Positions 13,142-20,335 of a DNA stretch of 59,026 nucleotides are shown here, one piece after another. This stretch comes from a virus. Within the stretch, counting starts at the first letter, position 1. Every line of letters begins with the position of its first letter. The position numbers were made by a program, and so were the translations under genes. The stretch is taken from IMG/VR virus record IMGVR_UViG_3300030520_000025, positions 1-59,026 of that record; one strand, given 5' to 3'. Under the pieces are notes generated by a model that saw only the letters and a list, made by a program, of their open reading frames with translations, was not told the DNA's origin and ran no database searches.

Positions 13142-13151
13142 GTATGAATAG
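12972..13151 (+). CDS. Small helical protein nested in the exonuclease 3' end
   Basis: A 59-residue frame starting MDYSAGIFQVLMRECPSL, with NQFVVPLMKLLPKDLRDIAA and a basic end. The hydrophobic pattern is that of a folded helical protein, unlike the enclosing frame. GAGG lies four bases before the ATG, and the stop falls just after the start of the next gene, as elsewhere in this operon. Confidence 0.6.
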   Translation: MDYSAGIFQVLMRECPSLSTFNQFVVPLMKLLPKDLRDIAATEAKRRNYKPNKERGEYE

Positions 13152-13269
13152 CTTCCTCGACTTCGACGACTCCCTAGACCTAGATGACGATGACGGTCTC
13201 TGCCCCCACGGAACCGCCTACAACGAATACTGCGAACCATGTGACGAACTGATTGTGGAGGAGCTATGA
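13144..13269 (+). CDS. Small acidic protein with four Cys/His ligands
   Basis: A 41-residue protein: an acidic stretch (LDFDDSLDLDDDDGLC), then CPHGTAYNEYCEPC, a likely zinc site. AGGTGA lies before the ATG. It ends in an ATGA overlap with the next gene. It resembles small metal-binding proteins of phage early regions. Function unknown. Confidence 0.6.
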   Translation: MNSFLDFDDSLDLDDDDGLCPHGTAYNEYCEPCDELIVEEL

Positions 13270-13520
13270 GACACCCACCGACCGGATGCTACTACAACAT
13301 GGGCGAGCTAACACCATTGCCCAAACCATACAGCCCCTACCGCTGGGACGCCAGCAAGGTTGCGGAGCCCGAAGTCTTCATCAAACATCGCTTTGGAGCC
13401 ATGCTTGATTGCGCTATATTTGGCTGGCGGTTTAGCTACATCCCCACAGTTGCAGAGGCAGCATCTCGTGAGCGTGAGGCTCAGGCGTGGGAACCTGCCG
13501 GCCGCTACTCGGGGTGCTGA
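13266..13520 (+). CDS. Hypothetical protein, 84 residues
   Basis: A Pro/Tyr/Trp-rich small protein (CYYNMGELTPLPKPYSPYRW). It starts at an ATGA overlap. One base separates it from the KTSC-like gene. No family recognised. Confidence 0.6.
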   Translation: MRHPPTGCYYNMGELTPLPKPYSPYRWDASKVAEPEVFIKHRFGAMLDCAIFGWRFSYIPTVAEAASREREAQAWEPAGRYSGC

Positions 13521-13521
13521 C

Positions 13522-13770
13522 ATGAAGACCTCAGAACTACTCGCCAAAGTAGAGATGAAGCCCGTCTCGAAGGCCCGGAACCTATCGCGCTTGGGCTGGG
13601 CTGATGGGTACATGGTTGTCCAGTTCGCAGGACGGCCCGACCTCTGGGTATACGGCCCGGAAATTCCTGAGCTCAAGCGCGATCAGATCCTCGCAAACGG
13701 ATGGCCTGACGCACTCTTCACAAAGGCCATCAAGAACAAGTACCAATGTCACCACATCGGAGCGAAATGA
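13522..13770 (+). CDS. KTSC-domain-like protein
   Basis: An 82-residue protein. SKARNLSRLGWADGYMVVQF is followed by DLWVYGPEIPE and a terminal helix with FTKAIKNKY, matching the KTSC domain layout (small beta sheet with F/Y-x-Y and a C-terminal IKxxY). The family is common in phages and lysyl-tRNA synthetase C-termini. Its role is unknown. The ATG at 13522 follows the preceding stop by one base. Confidence 0.65.
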   Translation: MKTSELLAKVEMKPVSKARNLSRLGWADGYMVVQFAGRPDLWVYGPEIPELKRDQILANGWPDALFTKAIKNKYQCHHIGAK

Positions 13771-14030
13771 GATTTTACATGCACGAACACTACTTCGGGG
13801 AAAGCACGGTCTCATCGACCCTCGTTGCGTGCCCGTGTGGGCACATCGATTTTCTCGATAAGCCAATAGACTCATGTGAGTTCATGGAAGAGTTCGTCTG
13901 CGCAGCCTGTGGCGGATCGGTATTTATCAACTGGGGTCTAACCTCCCCTGATCACCTTTCTATCTTTCAATTCACTTCATTTTGCCCTAACCATCTGTGC
14001 CAAGCGAAGGGATCCAATGCTTCTGCGTGA
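13767..14030 (+). CDS. Cys-rich zinc-binding hypothetical protein
   Basis: An 87-residue protein with VACPCGHIDF, VCAACGGSVF and CPNHLC, probably a zinc ribbon plus an extra site. ATGA overlap with the KTSC gene. Its end overlaps the helicase start by 14 bases. No function assigned. Confidence 0.6.
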   Translation: MRFYMHEHYFGESTVSSTLVACPCGHIDFLDKPIDSCEFMEEFVCAACGGSVFINWGLTSPDHLSIFQFTSFCPNHLCQAKGSNASA

Positions 14031-15642
14031 CTATCAACTCGACTGCTTGAATCGGAGCAAGACGGCCTACGAGAGCGGGATCAACCGCCAGCTTGCCGTT
14101 CTCGCCACCGGCCTAGGAAAGACGGCCATCGCATCGTCTCTGCGTTCACACCACGGACTCAAGGGCAAGGTGATGATGCTAGTCCACATGGACCAACTCG
14201 CGAAGCAAGCCGCCCGAGCAATGGCTACGTGGAATCCTGGCGCATTTGTCGGAGTGGAGATGGCCGGCCAGTACGCGAGTCCGATGGACGACTTTGTAAT
14301 CGCGTCCGTTCCGACGCTCGGCCGCAAGGGTTCTGACCGCATCAAGGGCATCGACCCATCCGAGTACTCCGCCATCATCCAAGATGAAGCGCACATTGGC
14401 ATGGCCGACTCATTCAAGCGAGTGTACGACCATTTCGGCTTGATGCAGCCAAACCCGGAAGGACCTCTCTTCCTCGGGATCACAGCGACACCGAACCGCA
14501 ACGACGGGCAGGGGCTGAAAGCCTTGTTCGACATGATCGTGTTCGACATGGGCATCCGTGACGGCATTGCCTCGGGCTTCCTCTGCGACATCCGCGCCAT
14601 GCGGGTATCAGGCAAAGCAGACCTCGGCGGCGTCCACGTTCGCATGGGTGAGTTTGCGGAGAATGAGCTAGCTTCGGCAGTCAATACGCCAGAGCGCAAC
14701 GCCATCATCGTCAAAGAGTGGTACAAGCACGCACGCACCCGCAGGACGATCTGCTTCACCGCAAACGTGCAGCACGCTCTTGACCTCGCGCAAGCGTTCG
14801 TAGTGCATGGCGTGGATGCGAAGGCAGTATGGGGAGACGACCCACTCCGGCAGGAGAAGATCGACTACCACAAGACCGGCCAGTATCCCGTCATCTGCTG
14901 CGCTCAGTTGCTCGGCATCGGATATGACGACCCGCAGGTTTCGTGCATCGTCCTGGCTGCCCCGCGCAAGAGCTTCGTGCGGTACGCGCAGGAGGTTGGC
15001 CGCGGAACCCGCATTGCAGACGGCAAAGAAGACCTCCTCGTGATGGACATTTGCGACTCCAGCAGCAAGCACGACCTCTGCACTGTCTCCAGCCTGCTCG
15101 GGCTACCGAAAGACCTTGACCTCAAGGGAGAGAAGTTCTCGAAGGCTCGCGAGCAGCTTGAGCGCGTGGCGGCCGAGTTCCCCACGGCAAACATCCAAGA
15201 CCTCCGCAACCTGTCCGAACTAGACTCCCTCGCGGAGAAGGTGGAACTGTTCAAGGTGGCGTATCCGCCCGAAGTCTCAAGGCTCACCGAACTGGCGTGG
15301 CGAAAGCAGGGCGAGGCGTACGCAATCAACGTGGAGCGGGAGCGGCTGGTCATCTCGGCTGATCTGCTAGGCGACTGGTGGGTGCGTGGCTCGGTGGCTG
15401 GGAAGCATGTAGAGATTCAGGCGCAGAACTTGGCGGGAGCGTTCAACATAGCTGACAAGACGGTTGCGGACTCTGGGGTGAATCGCTCTATCCTGCAACG
15501 CGAGGCCCGCTGGCGGGAGTCAGGGCCGAGCGACAAACAGATTGCGCTCTGCAAAAAAGTAGGACTCCCCATTCCCAATGGGGCTACCAGAGGTCAAGTA
15601 AGTTTTGCTTTAGACCAGCACTTCCAGAAGAGGCGCGCATGA
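14017..15642 (+). CDS. Superfamily 2 DNA/RNA helicase
   Basis: A 541-residue helicase with the expected SF2 motifs: GLGKT (Walker A, residues 32-36), DEAH (123-126), TATPNR (156-161) and, near residue 320, QEVGRGTRI (motif VI). It hydrolyses ATP to move on nucleic acid and probably serves phage DNA replication or recombination. After about residue 400 the sequence is an unassigned helical extension ending in a basic tail. Its neighbours are the recombination genes upstream and a nuclease that overlaps it by four bases. Confidence 0.9.
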   Translation: MLLRDYQLDCLNRSKTAYESGINRQLAVLATGLGKTAIASSLRSHHGLKGKVMMLVHMDQLAKQAARAMATWNPGAFVGVEMAGQYASPMDDFVIASVPTLGRKGSDRIKGIDPSEYSAIIQDEAHIGMADSFKRVYDHFGLMQPNPEGPLFLGITATPNRNDGQGLKALFDMIVFDMGIRDGIASGFLCDIRAMRVSGKADLGGVHVRMGEFAENELASAVNTPERNAIIVKEWYKHARTRRTICFTANVQHALDLAQAFVVHGVDAKAVWGDDPLRQEKIDYHKTGQYPVICCAQLLGIGYDDPQVSCIVLAAPRKSFVRYAQEVGRGTRIADGKEDLLVMDICDSSSKHDLCTVSSLLGLPKDLDLKGEKFSKAREQLERVAAEFPTANIQDLRNLSELDSLAEKVELFKVAYPPEVSRLTELAWRKQGEAYAINVERERLVISADLLGDWWVRGSVAGKHVEIQAQNLAGAFNIADKTVADSGVNRSILQREARWRESGPSDKQIALCKKVGLPIPNGATRGQVSFALDQHFQKRRA

Positions 15643-16169
15643 ACATATCTCCATTGTGTCCATGCGGTAAGACTGCCCTCTACCGAGTAGGTCATATTGG
15701 CTATTGCAAGCAGCACAGGGCGGACGCCATAGCGCAGATCGAGAAGTTCGGAAACCCTCGCAACAAGACACTTAGGACGGCCCCCAAGGTAAAAGTTAGA
15801 CACGTCGCCAAGGTTAGCTCCCAGCAGTTCAAGCTAGACCGCCAGAAGGCCATGATCGCAGCTCCTACGCCATCCGAGGCTGCTCTGCGCATCATGTTGC
15901 GAGCGAACCCTATTACGAGAGGTAAGTGGAAGTTCCAACCTATCCTTCACGGGTATATCCCGGACTTTCTGAACACCAAGGCTGGAGTAATTGTCGAATT
16001 AGATGGCGCTCCACACTTCACGGCAGAAGGAAAGCGCGCAGACGCTCGCCGCTCCCGTCACCTAATGCGTCATGGCTATCGCGTTATACGATTCTCCAAC
16101 CACGAGGTGTTCACCAACCCCGACGGGGTGATGGCGTTCATCATGGCCGCGCAGGACGGAACTCTGTGA
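15639..16169 (+). CDS. DUF559-type nuclease with N-terminal zinc motif
   Basis: A 176-residue protein. The N-terminus has CPCGKTALYRVGHIGYCKQH, a small zinc site. The C-terminal half is a DUF559/Vsr-like restriction-endonuclease fold: GYIPDFLN, VIVELDGAPHF (catalytic D and E-x-D type), RHLMRHGYRVIRFSNHEVF. Likely a DNA nickase or repair nuclease in phage replication. ATGA overlap with the helicase gene. Confidence 0.85.
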   Translation: MNISPLCPCGKTALYRVGHIGYCKQHRADAIAQIEKFGNPRNKTLRTAPKVKVRHVAKVSSQQFKLDRQKAMIAAPTPSEAALRIMLRANPITRGKWKFQPILHGYIPDFLNTKAGVIVELDGAPHFTAEGKRADARRSRHLMRHGYRVIRFSNHEVFTNPDGVMAFIMAAQDGTL

Positions 16170-16732
16170 CCTTCGAGGATCTAGTCCGCGCATTCGACGC
16201 CAAAGGGCGAGGCCGCAAGAAGCGAGCCAAGTGCCCATGCCACAAGAGCCGTGGATCGACCCTCATCGTGTCCGACGACCGAGAGAAGGGGCTGGGCGTC
16301 TATTGCTTCGCGGGGTGCTCCAATGACGACGTGCTGGCCGCCGTGGGGCTTTCATGGAAGGACTTGAAGCCCCGCAAGGACTGGCTACCCCCCGAAGAGT
16401 TCAAAGCCCTCCAAATCAAGCGGAAGGACGAGGAGGCGGTCTTGGCCGAGACTAAACGCAAGACCCGAGCGCTGGTGGACGAGACCCGCCGCTGGGAGGC
16501 TGTGGCAAGCCTCCTGCACGCTCACCTTGTCCACGCCCGAGATAGCCCACAGGAAGCCGCCATCAGCCGCCTGTGGCGCAAAGCGCTGGCTACGGCGCGG
16601 GATCGGCATGAGAAGCTGTGCGTGCTCTGGCCGGCGGCGCCGCAGGTTGAGGGCTACCGGATTGTGCGGATGCCGCGGGAGATAACTCGGCGCTTCACTG
16701 GCGACGCTATCGCGGACGTTTTGGGCTTATGA
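16166..16732 (+). CDS. DNA primase-type CHC2 zinc-finger protein
   Basis: A 188-residue protein with a GTG start overlapping the preceding stop (GTGA). The zinc finger has Cys23, Cys25-His26, and Cys47 and Cys51 in YCFAGCS, followed by DDVLAAVGLSWKDL, as in the zinc-binding module of DNA primases. No TOPRIM or polymerase domain follows. The remaining 110 residues are helical and charged. It may load or regulate the host primase or act as a stand-alone zinc module. Confidence 0.8.
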   Translation: MTFEDLVRAFDAKGRGRKKRAKCPCHKSRGSTLIVSDDREKGLGVYCFAGCSNDDVLAAVGLSWKDLKPRKDWLPPEEFKALQIKRKDEEAVLAETKRKTRALVDETRRWEAVASLLHAHLVHARDSPQEAAISRLWRKALATARDRHEKLCVLWPAAPQVEGYRIVRMPREITRRFTGDAIADVLGL

Positions 16733-16770
16733 TTGTCGTACCGCACCATCCCCACCTACCGGAGACGCCC

Positions 16771-17391
16771 ATGACACCAGACCTCGAAGCCACTGCCGAC
16801 GCTGAAAGAGAGCGCGCCATCTTTTCCAAGCTCCGCTCGATCGACGACAACGAACGCCAGTCTCACGCACAGAAGGGCATCCTAGCCCGGGCCGTACGCG
16901 ACCAGATGCTGTGGAAGCACCGCGAGGACCCCGACACCAAAAAGCCGTGCAAGTCCTGGACCCGATGGTTGAGAATAGCTTGCCCGTTCTGCTACAGCAC
17001 CGTGCACAAGGCCTTGGCCGACGTCGAGGAGCTACGCGACATACCCGAGGAAGACTTGACGCAGATAGCCACTGGAAACTTCCCAACGCTGATCCAGCTA
17101 TCAACCGCCGTGCGCGCTGATCCTGAGGTATTGGATGCGGCAAAGAATAAACGCCCCGAGCAATTCAACGAGCACATCCGCCAGCACCATCCAGACCAGC
17201 ACATCGAATCACGCCAGCCGATGAAGTTCTCTCCCGAGTCATCTGCCGCGAAGGTTATCAATGAAGCGCTGGAAGCGGCAATGGAGCGCGGGGCGAGATC
17301 GAGGGATGAAGCTCTTGAGATGATCGCGGTGAACTTCATAGACGATTGCAGGATGGAAGCGGAGGTCGAGAGTGCCCACCAAACTACCTAA
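16771..17391 (+). CDS. Hypothetical helical protein of the replication block
   Basis: A 206-residue protein, mainly helical (LRSIDDNERQSHAQKGILAR, then KALADVEELRDIPEEDLTQI), possibly DNA binding. I chose the ATG at 16771 because GGAG lies seven bases upstream. An ATG at 16729 in the same frame overlaps the preceding stop and would add 14 residues (MIVVPHHPHLPETP). No family recognised. Confidence 0.65.
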   Translation: MTPDLEATADAERERAIFSKLRSIDDNERQSHAQKGILARAVRDQMLWKHREDPDTKKPCKSWTRWLRIACPFCYSTVHKALADVEELRDIPEEDLTQIATGNFPTLIQLSTAVRADPEVLDAAKNKRPEQFNEHIRQHHPDQHIESRQPMKFSPESSAAKVINEALEAAMERGARSRDEALEMIAVNFIDDCRMEAEVESAHQTT

Positions 17392-17710
17392 AGCTCTGTC
17401 TGAAGGTGAAGAGACTTTCCAGCTTCACTGCAAAATCTATAACCTCTCCCCCGAGCGCGAATTTTACTTCGCCAAGGATGAGGGGCGTCTCTGGAGATTT
17501 GATTTTGCGTGGCCGGATAAGAAGGTAGCTGCCGAAATCAACGGCGGGACATGGACGAACGGCCGGCACAATCGTGGCTCCTCGATGGCGAAGGAGTATG
17601 AAAAACTGAATCACGCAAGTTTGGGTGGATGGAGAGTCTTCCAATTCACAACTGAGACCGTGCAGAGCGGAAATGCCATCGATCTCATCGTTATGGCTTT
17701 GCAGGTATAA
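17372..17710 (+). CDS. PD-(D/E)XK-like phage endonuclease
   Basis: A 112-residue protein. LWRFDFAWPDKKVAAEINGG contains the Asp and the E-x-N active-site pair of a phage nuclease family related to VRR-Nuc and resolvases. GRHNRGSSMAKEYEKLNHA and GWRVFQFTTE follow, as usual in it. Probably a structure-specific endonuclease for replication or recombination intermediates. GTG start overlapping the upstream gene by 20 bases. Confidence 0.8.
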   Translation: MPTKLPKALSEGEETFQLHCKIYNLSPEREFYFAKDEGRLWRFDFAWPDKKVAAEINGGTWTNGRHNRGSSMAKEYEKLNHASLGGWRVFQFTTETVQSGNAIDLIVMALQV

Positions 17711-17711
17711 T

Positions 17712-17776
17712 GGGAGGGTCAGGTGTTGATCGCACCGGACAAGCCCAGCCGCCCAAGGAGCGACCGTGACCCTTCC
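17712..17776 (+). ncRNA. Structured leader of homing-type endonuclease gene, copy 1
   Basis: The outer helix pairs 17712-17721 with 17767-17776 (AGGGTCA/TGACCCT core, extended by G-T and G-C pairs). The inner hairpin is GGTG (17722-17725) and CACC (17733-17736) with a 7-base loop. The next 30 bases (17737-17766) are identical to 42164-42193 and contain the AAGGAG ribosome-binding site. The GTG start (17766-17768) lies at the edge of and inside the outer helix. Copy 2 keeps all helix positions with compensatory changes. Confidence 0.75.
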
Positions 17777-18290
17777 ACTCTTCCCATCCTATCGTGAAAT
17801 CTCTCTTACTAAAGGGCTCGTTGCCATCGTAGACCAATTCGACTTTGAACTTGTTTCAGTTCATCGTTGGTATGCGAAGTGGAGCGAGTGCACCCAATCC
17901 TTTTATGCCGCCACTAGCATTTCTGTTTCTGGAAAGTCTAAAACTTTGCGGATGCACCGGCTCATCTTGAGCATCTCAGATCCTCGTATTCTTTGCGATC
18001 ACGCGAATCAGGACACGCTAGATAATCGACGCAGCAATCTTAGAGTCGCCACTTATCAAGAAAACAACCGAAATCATCGTCTCAGGAAAGACAATCGCTC
18101 TGGATTTACGGGCGTGTGCTGGTTTTCTCCCAAAGCTAAGTGGAGAGCCTACGTCTACTTAGATGGAAAGCAAAAACATCTTGGGTACTTTACCGATGTG
18201 GGGGAAGCCAGGAAAGCGCAAGTAGCTGCCGCCAAAGAGTTGTATGGGGAATTCAAGCCTAGCGACATGATCGTTACGGCGCTGGGATGA
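17766..18290 (+). CDS. HNH homing-type endonuclease with AP2 domain
   Basis: A 174-residue protein. Residues about 60-105 are an HNH_3-like nuclease core (LRMHRLILS, CDHANQDTLDNRRSNLRVAT). Residues about 115-165 are an AP2 DNA-binding domain (SGFTGVCWFSPKAKWRAYVY, then KHLGYFTDVGEARKA). Such genes are mobile homing endonucleases. It sits between a nuclease gene and another HNH gene in the early operon. Translation probably depends on the structured leader that encloses its GTG start. Confidence 0.88.
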   Translation: MTLPLFPSYREISLTKGLVAIVDQFDFELVSVHRWYAKWSECTQSFYAATSISVSGKSKTLRMHRLILSISDPRILCDHANQDTLDNRRSNLRVATYQENNRNHRLRKDNRSGFTGVCWFSPKAKWRAYVYLDGKQKHLGYFTDVGEARKAQVAAAKELYGEFKPSDMIVTALG

Positions 18291-18562
18291 TAACCGTGGG
18301 CAAGCTAGGCATCGTGCGATGCACTGGAGACGATCTCACCAGCTTGCGCATTGAGTGCTTTGAGCGGGACGACTACCGCTGCGTGGACTGCGGGAGGACG
18401 GTGCGAGTGGACGCTCCTGAGTGGGCTGACAACCGCGCTCACATGGCCCACATCGAAGGCAGGGGTCGTGGCGGGTCTGACGTCATCACCAACGTCCACA
18501 CCAAGTGCCGCCGGTGCCATAGCGACCTTGAGCACAATCCGAAGTCAGTGCCAAAGAAATAG
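18287..18562 (+). CDS. HNH endonuclease
   Basis: A 91-residue protein: CVDCGRTVRVDAPEW, AHMAHIEGRGRGGSDVITN and CRRCHSDLEHN form the HNH core with two zinc-binding Cys pairs. ATGA overlap with the HNH-AP2 gene. A small free-standing HNH nuclease such as this may act in packaging or as a mobile nicking enzyme. With no terminase gene nearby, the latter is likelier. Confidence 0.82.
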   Translation: MITVGKLGIVRCTGDDLTSLRIECFERDDYRCVDCGRTVRVDAPEWADNRAHMAHIEGRGRGGSDVITNVHTKCRRCHSDLEHNPKSVPKK

Positions 18563-18565
18563 TTC

Positions 18566-18594
18566 TTGACTCTCTACCGGTATAGGCGCACTAT
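18566..18594 (+). promoter_or_regulatory. Candidate promoter ahead of the small HTH gene
   Basis: TTGACT (18566-18571) with a weak CACTAT 17 bases on (18589-18594). The perfect 8-base palindrome TACCGGTA (18575-18582) lies between. The ATG is only six bases after the -10, so the transcript would be nearly leaderless. Confidence 0.35.
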
Positions 18595-18600
18595 CTATCC

Positions 18601-18807
18601 ATGCCGAAGAGATACACGGAAGCGCACATCAGAATCGAGCTAAAGAATCGGCTGCAAACCATGACGCAGAAGGATATCGCTCGCGTCGTGGACATGCACC
18701 AGCCGGACGTGTCGGTTGCTGTTCGAGGCGGAGCGATACCCGCGAAGCTATCTGCGTGGCTCGGGTTTCGCAAGGTTGAAGGCATCTACGAACGGAGAGC
18801 GAAATGA
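18601..18807 (+). CDS. Small helix-turn-helix DNA-binding protein
   Basis: A 68-residue protein with a Cro-like motif: LQTMTQKDIARVVDMHQPDVSVAVRGG, split as helix 2 (TQKDIARVVD) and recognition helix (QPDVSVAVR). It may control the promoter next to which it lies. A basic C-terminal end (RKVEGIYERRAK) may also contact DNA. It starts directly after the candidate promoter, with no ribosome-binding site. Confidence 0.7.
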   Translation: MPKRYTEAHIRIELKNRLQTMTQKDIARVVDMHQPDVSVAVRGGAIPAKLSAWLGFRKVEGIYERRAK

Positions 18808-19052
18808 GAAGGAAGATTAGCCAGATCGACTCCATCAACTATCGCAACCGCATGTTAGCTGCAGAGAAAAAGCTCAGGGATCAAAAAAACAGATGGTCGA
18901 GTGATTGGCAGAACTCGTGGATCAATATCGAGTCGCTAACCCTTTCTGATGCCTCATTCGCCAAGATCGATACTGCGCGGAAGCTCGGGCATGCCGTTAT
19001 CATTCTGCCAGGCAACCGCAATGAGATTCTGATCTACGCCGACCCGCTGTGA
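18804..19052 (+). CDS. Hypothetical protein, 82 residues
   Basis: The N-terminal half is basic and helical (MRRKISQIDSINYRNRMLAA). The C-terminal half is alpha-beta (KLGHAVIILPGNRNEILIYA). ATGA overlap with the HTH gene. No family recognised. Confidence 0.6.
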   Translation: MRRKISQIDSINYRNRMLAAEKKLRDQKNRWSSDWQNSWINIESLTLSDASFAKIDTARKLGHAVIILPGNRNEILIYADPL

Positions 19053-19201
19053 CTGAACTACTCCAACTCATCGCGGAACTGGAGAGGTTAGCCAGACCGC
19101 GGCATGAGATGGATGCTGAGACGTTTGAAAGCTGGCAGGAGTCGTACCTGCAATTTCTGATTGAGCGCATCGAGCGCGAGGATGGAGGTGACAGACATTG
19201 A
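19049..19201 (+). CDS. Small acidic helical protein, 50 residues
   Basis: The GTG start overlaps the upstream stop (GTGA). The protein is a single amphipathic helical unit (LLQLIAELERLARPR, then YLQFLIERIERED). Its 3' end holds the GGAGG ribosome-binding site of the next gene, and its stop overlaps that gene's start. No family recognised. Confidence 0.55.
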   Translation: MTELLQLIAELERLARPRHEMDAETFESWQESYLQFLIERIEREDGGDRH

Positions 19202-19383
19202 CAAAATATCTTCCCTACAAATCATCGCAGTGGGTGGTAGTAAGCCTTTTGAGTCTCAATACATTATCAATTGGTCTTGCCCAGAGGACGCCGGAAACAA
19301 CGGAGAACTCTCCCAGCCTCACGTATGCAAATCTGGGAATGATTGACCGCGCACTGTATGGCTGTATCAGTGGCGAGATGTAG
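19198..19383 (+). CDS. Small protein with N-terminal signal or membrane segment
   Basis: A 61-residue protein with a TTG start, supported by GGAGG nine bases upstream and overlap with the preceding stop. Residues 9-28 are hydrophobic (SSQWVVVSLLSLNTLSIGLA). AQ after it could be a signal cleavage site. The rest is polar with one Cys. Probably exported or membrane-bound. Function unknown. Confidence 0.55.
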   Translation: MTKYLPYKSSQWVVVSLLSLNTLSIGLAQRTPETTENSPSLTYANLGMIDRALYGCISGEM

Positions 19384-19421
19384 AAACAGCCGTAATTTCT
19401 GATTGAGCAAGAGGAGCAAAG

Positions 19422-19883
19422 ATGGCCGAACTAAGCGAGAACGACCCAGAATTTACGTGTAGCCATTGCGGTAGAGACATGCGCACCTTCGACAATGTTT
19501 GCTCAAACGGCGCGTATTGTTTCTCTATTGCCGACTATAAGGAACGGTTTAGGGATGCCCGAGGCCACACTGACGTACCCGTAAAAGCTATTCCGACACC
19601 ACCAAGCAACGGGGGCGCAGCATGGCCGGTTGCGCGCGATCCTTTAGACGTAGCTAACGAGCGCATCAAGGTCTTAGAAGTCCTACTTGAAGATGCCTAT
19701 GGTACCGGGAACGTCTTCAAAACCGAAGCTACTCGCAGGCTGAGACTCATTGAAACCGCAAGGGATTTACTAGCTGAAGCAGCTTGCAAAATGAGCCTCC
19801 AGTGGTTCCAGCGGGAGCAGGCTTGGGTTGCGTCATTGAATGAGCACCTTCCGTCCTCCAACACGAAGTATCCCACACCATAA
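19422..19883 (+). CDS. Zinc-ribbon hypothetical protein
   Basis: A 153-residue protein. FTCSHCGRDMRTFDN with two further Cys (CSNGAYC) is a zinc-binding N-terminus. Residues 85-150 are helical (ANERIKVLEVLLEDAYG). A strong GAGGAG site precedes the ATG. Such two-part proteins are common in early regions of soil phages. No function known. Confidence 0.65.
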   Translation: MAELSENDPEFTCSHCGRDMRTFDNVCSNGAYCFSIADYKERFRDARGHTDVPVKAIPTPPSNGGAAWPVARDPLDVANERIKVLEVLLEDAYGTGNVFKTEATRRLRLIETARDLLAEAACKMSLQWFQREQAWVASLNEHLPSSNTKYPTP

Positions 19884-19888
19884 GGAGC
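19873..19888 (+). repeat. CCACACCATAAGGAGC, copy 1 (ribosome-binding-site repeat)
   Basis: A 16-base stretch containing AAGGAG that precedes the gene at 19893. It recurs exactly at 20088-20103 before the gene at 20108. Confidence 0.7.
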
Positions 19889-19892
19889 CACC

Positions 19893-20087
19893 ATGACACC
19901 GAAACAGCGCAAGATTTGGGAGAATCGGATGATTCAGAGAGAAATTCGAATGCTCAACTTCTACCGAGCTCCCCTCGCGAATAATGACCCTCCTGATGGA
20001 TCGTTTCTCATGGGCGCATTCTTGCATGGATGGGATTCTGCGATGCGGGCTTCGCGGAAAAACCCCAAATCAAAGCCAACGAAGTAG
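19893..20087 (+). CDS. Small basic hypothetical protein, 64 residues
   Basis: MTPKQRKIWENRMIQREIRM begins a basic helix. MGAFLHGWDSAMRASRK follows, a pattern seen in small phage proteins with an LxGWxxA motif. A strong AAGGAG site lies upstream. No function known. Confidence 0.65.
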   Translation: MTPKQRKIWENRMIQREIRMLNFYRAPLANNDPPDGSFLMGAFLHGWDSAMRASRKNPKSKPTK

Positions 20088-20103
20088 CCACACCATAAGG
20101 AGC
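20088..20103 (+). repeat. CCACACCATAAGGAGC, copy 2
   Basis: Identical to 19873-19888, again supplying the ribosome-binding site of the next gene. Confidence 0.7.
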
Positions 20104-20107
20104 AGAG

Positions 20108-20335
20108 ATGGCAGACGTTATATGGAGTGAAGAGGAAAAATCGGCAGCGCTTGAGCAACTAGAGAAGGATGAGCGTTCTATCTCTTGGGAAGACAAGGGC
20201 ATTGAACTCCAGTGCGAGGTAACCGCCTTGCGTGAGGCGCTGGAGACTATTGCGGGATTTGCTCCCGGCAATGGAGATGTGTGCGAGATTATCGCTAAAC
20301 GCGCGCGAGCAGCCTTGCAGAAAGTTGGAGAGTGA
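20108..20335 (+). CDS. Hypothetical acidic protein, 75 residues
   Basis: Helical and acidic (WSEEEKSAALEQLEKDERS, LREALETIAGFAPGNG). It starts after a duplicated ribosome-binding site, and the stop overlaps the next gene's start (TGATG). No family recognised. Confidence 0.65.
   Translation: MADVIWSEEEKSAALEQLEKDERSISWEDKGIELQCEVTALREALETIAGFAPGNGDVCEIIAKRARAALQKVGE

Noticed and set aside
14067-14759. Long minus-strand frame opposite the helicase
   Set aside because: The plus strand encodes all SF2 motifs. The opposite frame is a by-product of codon bias.
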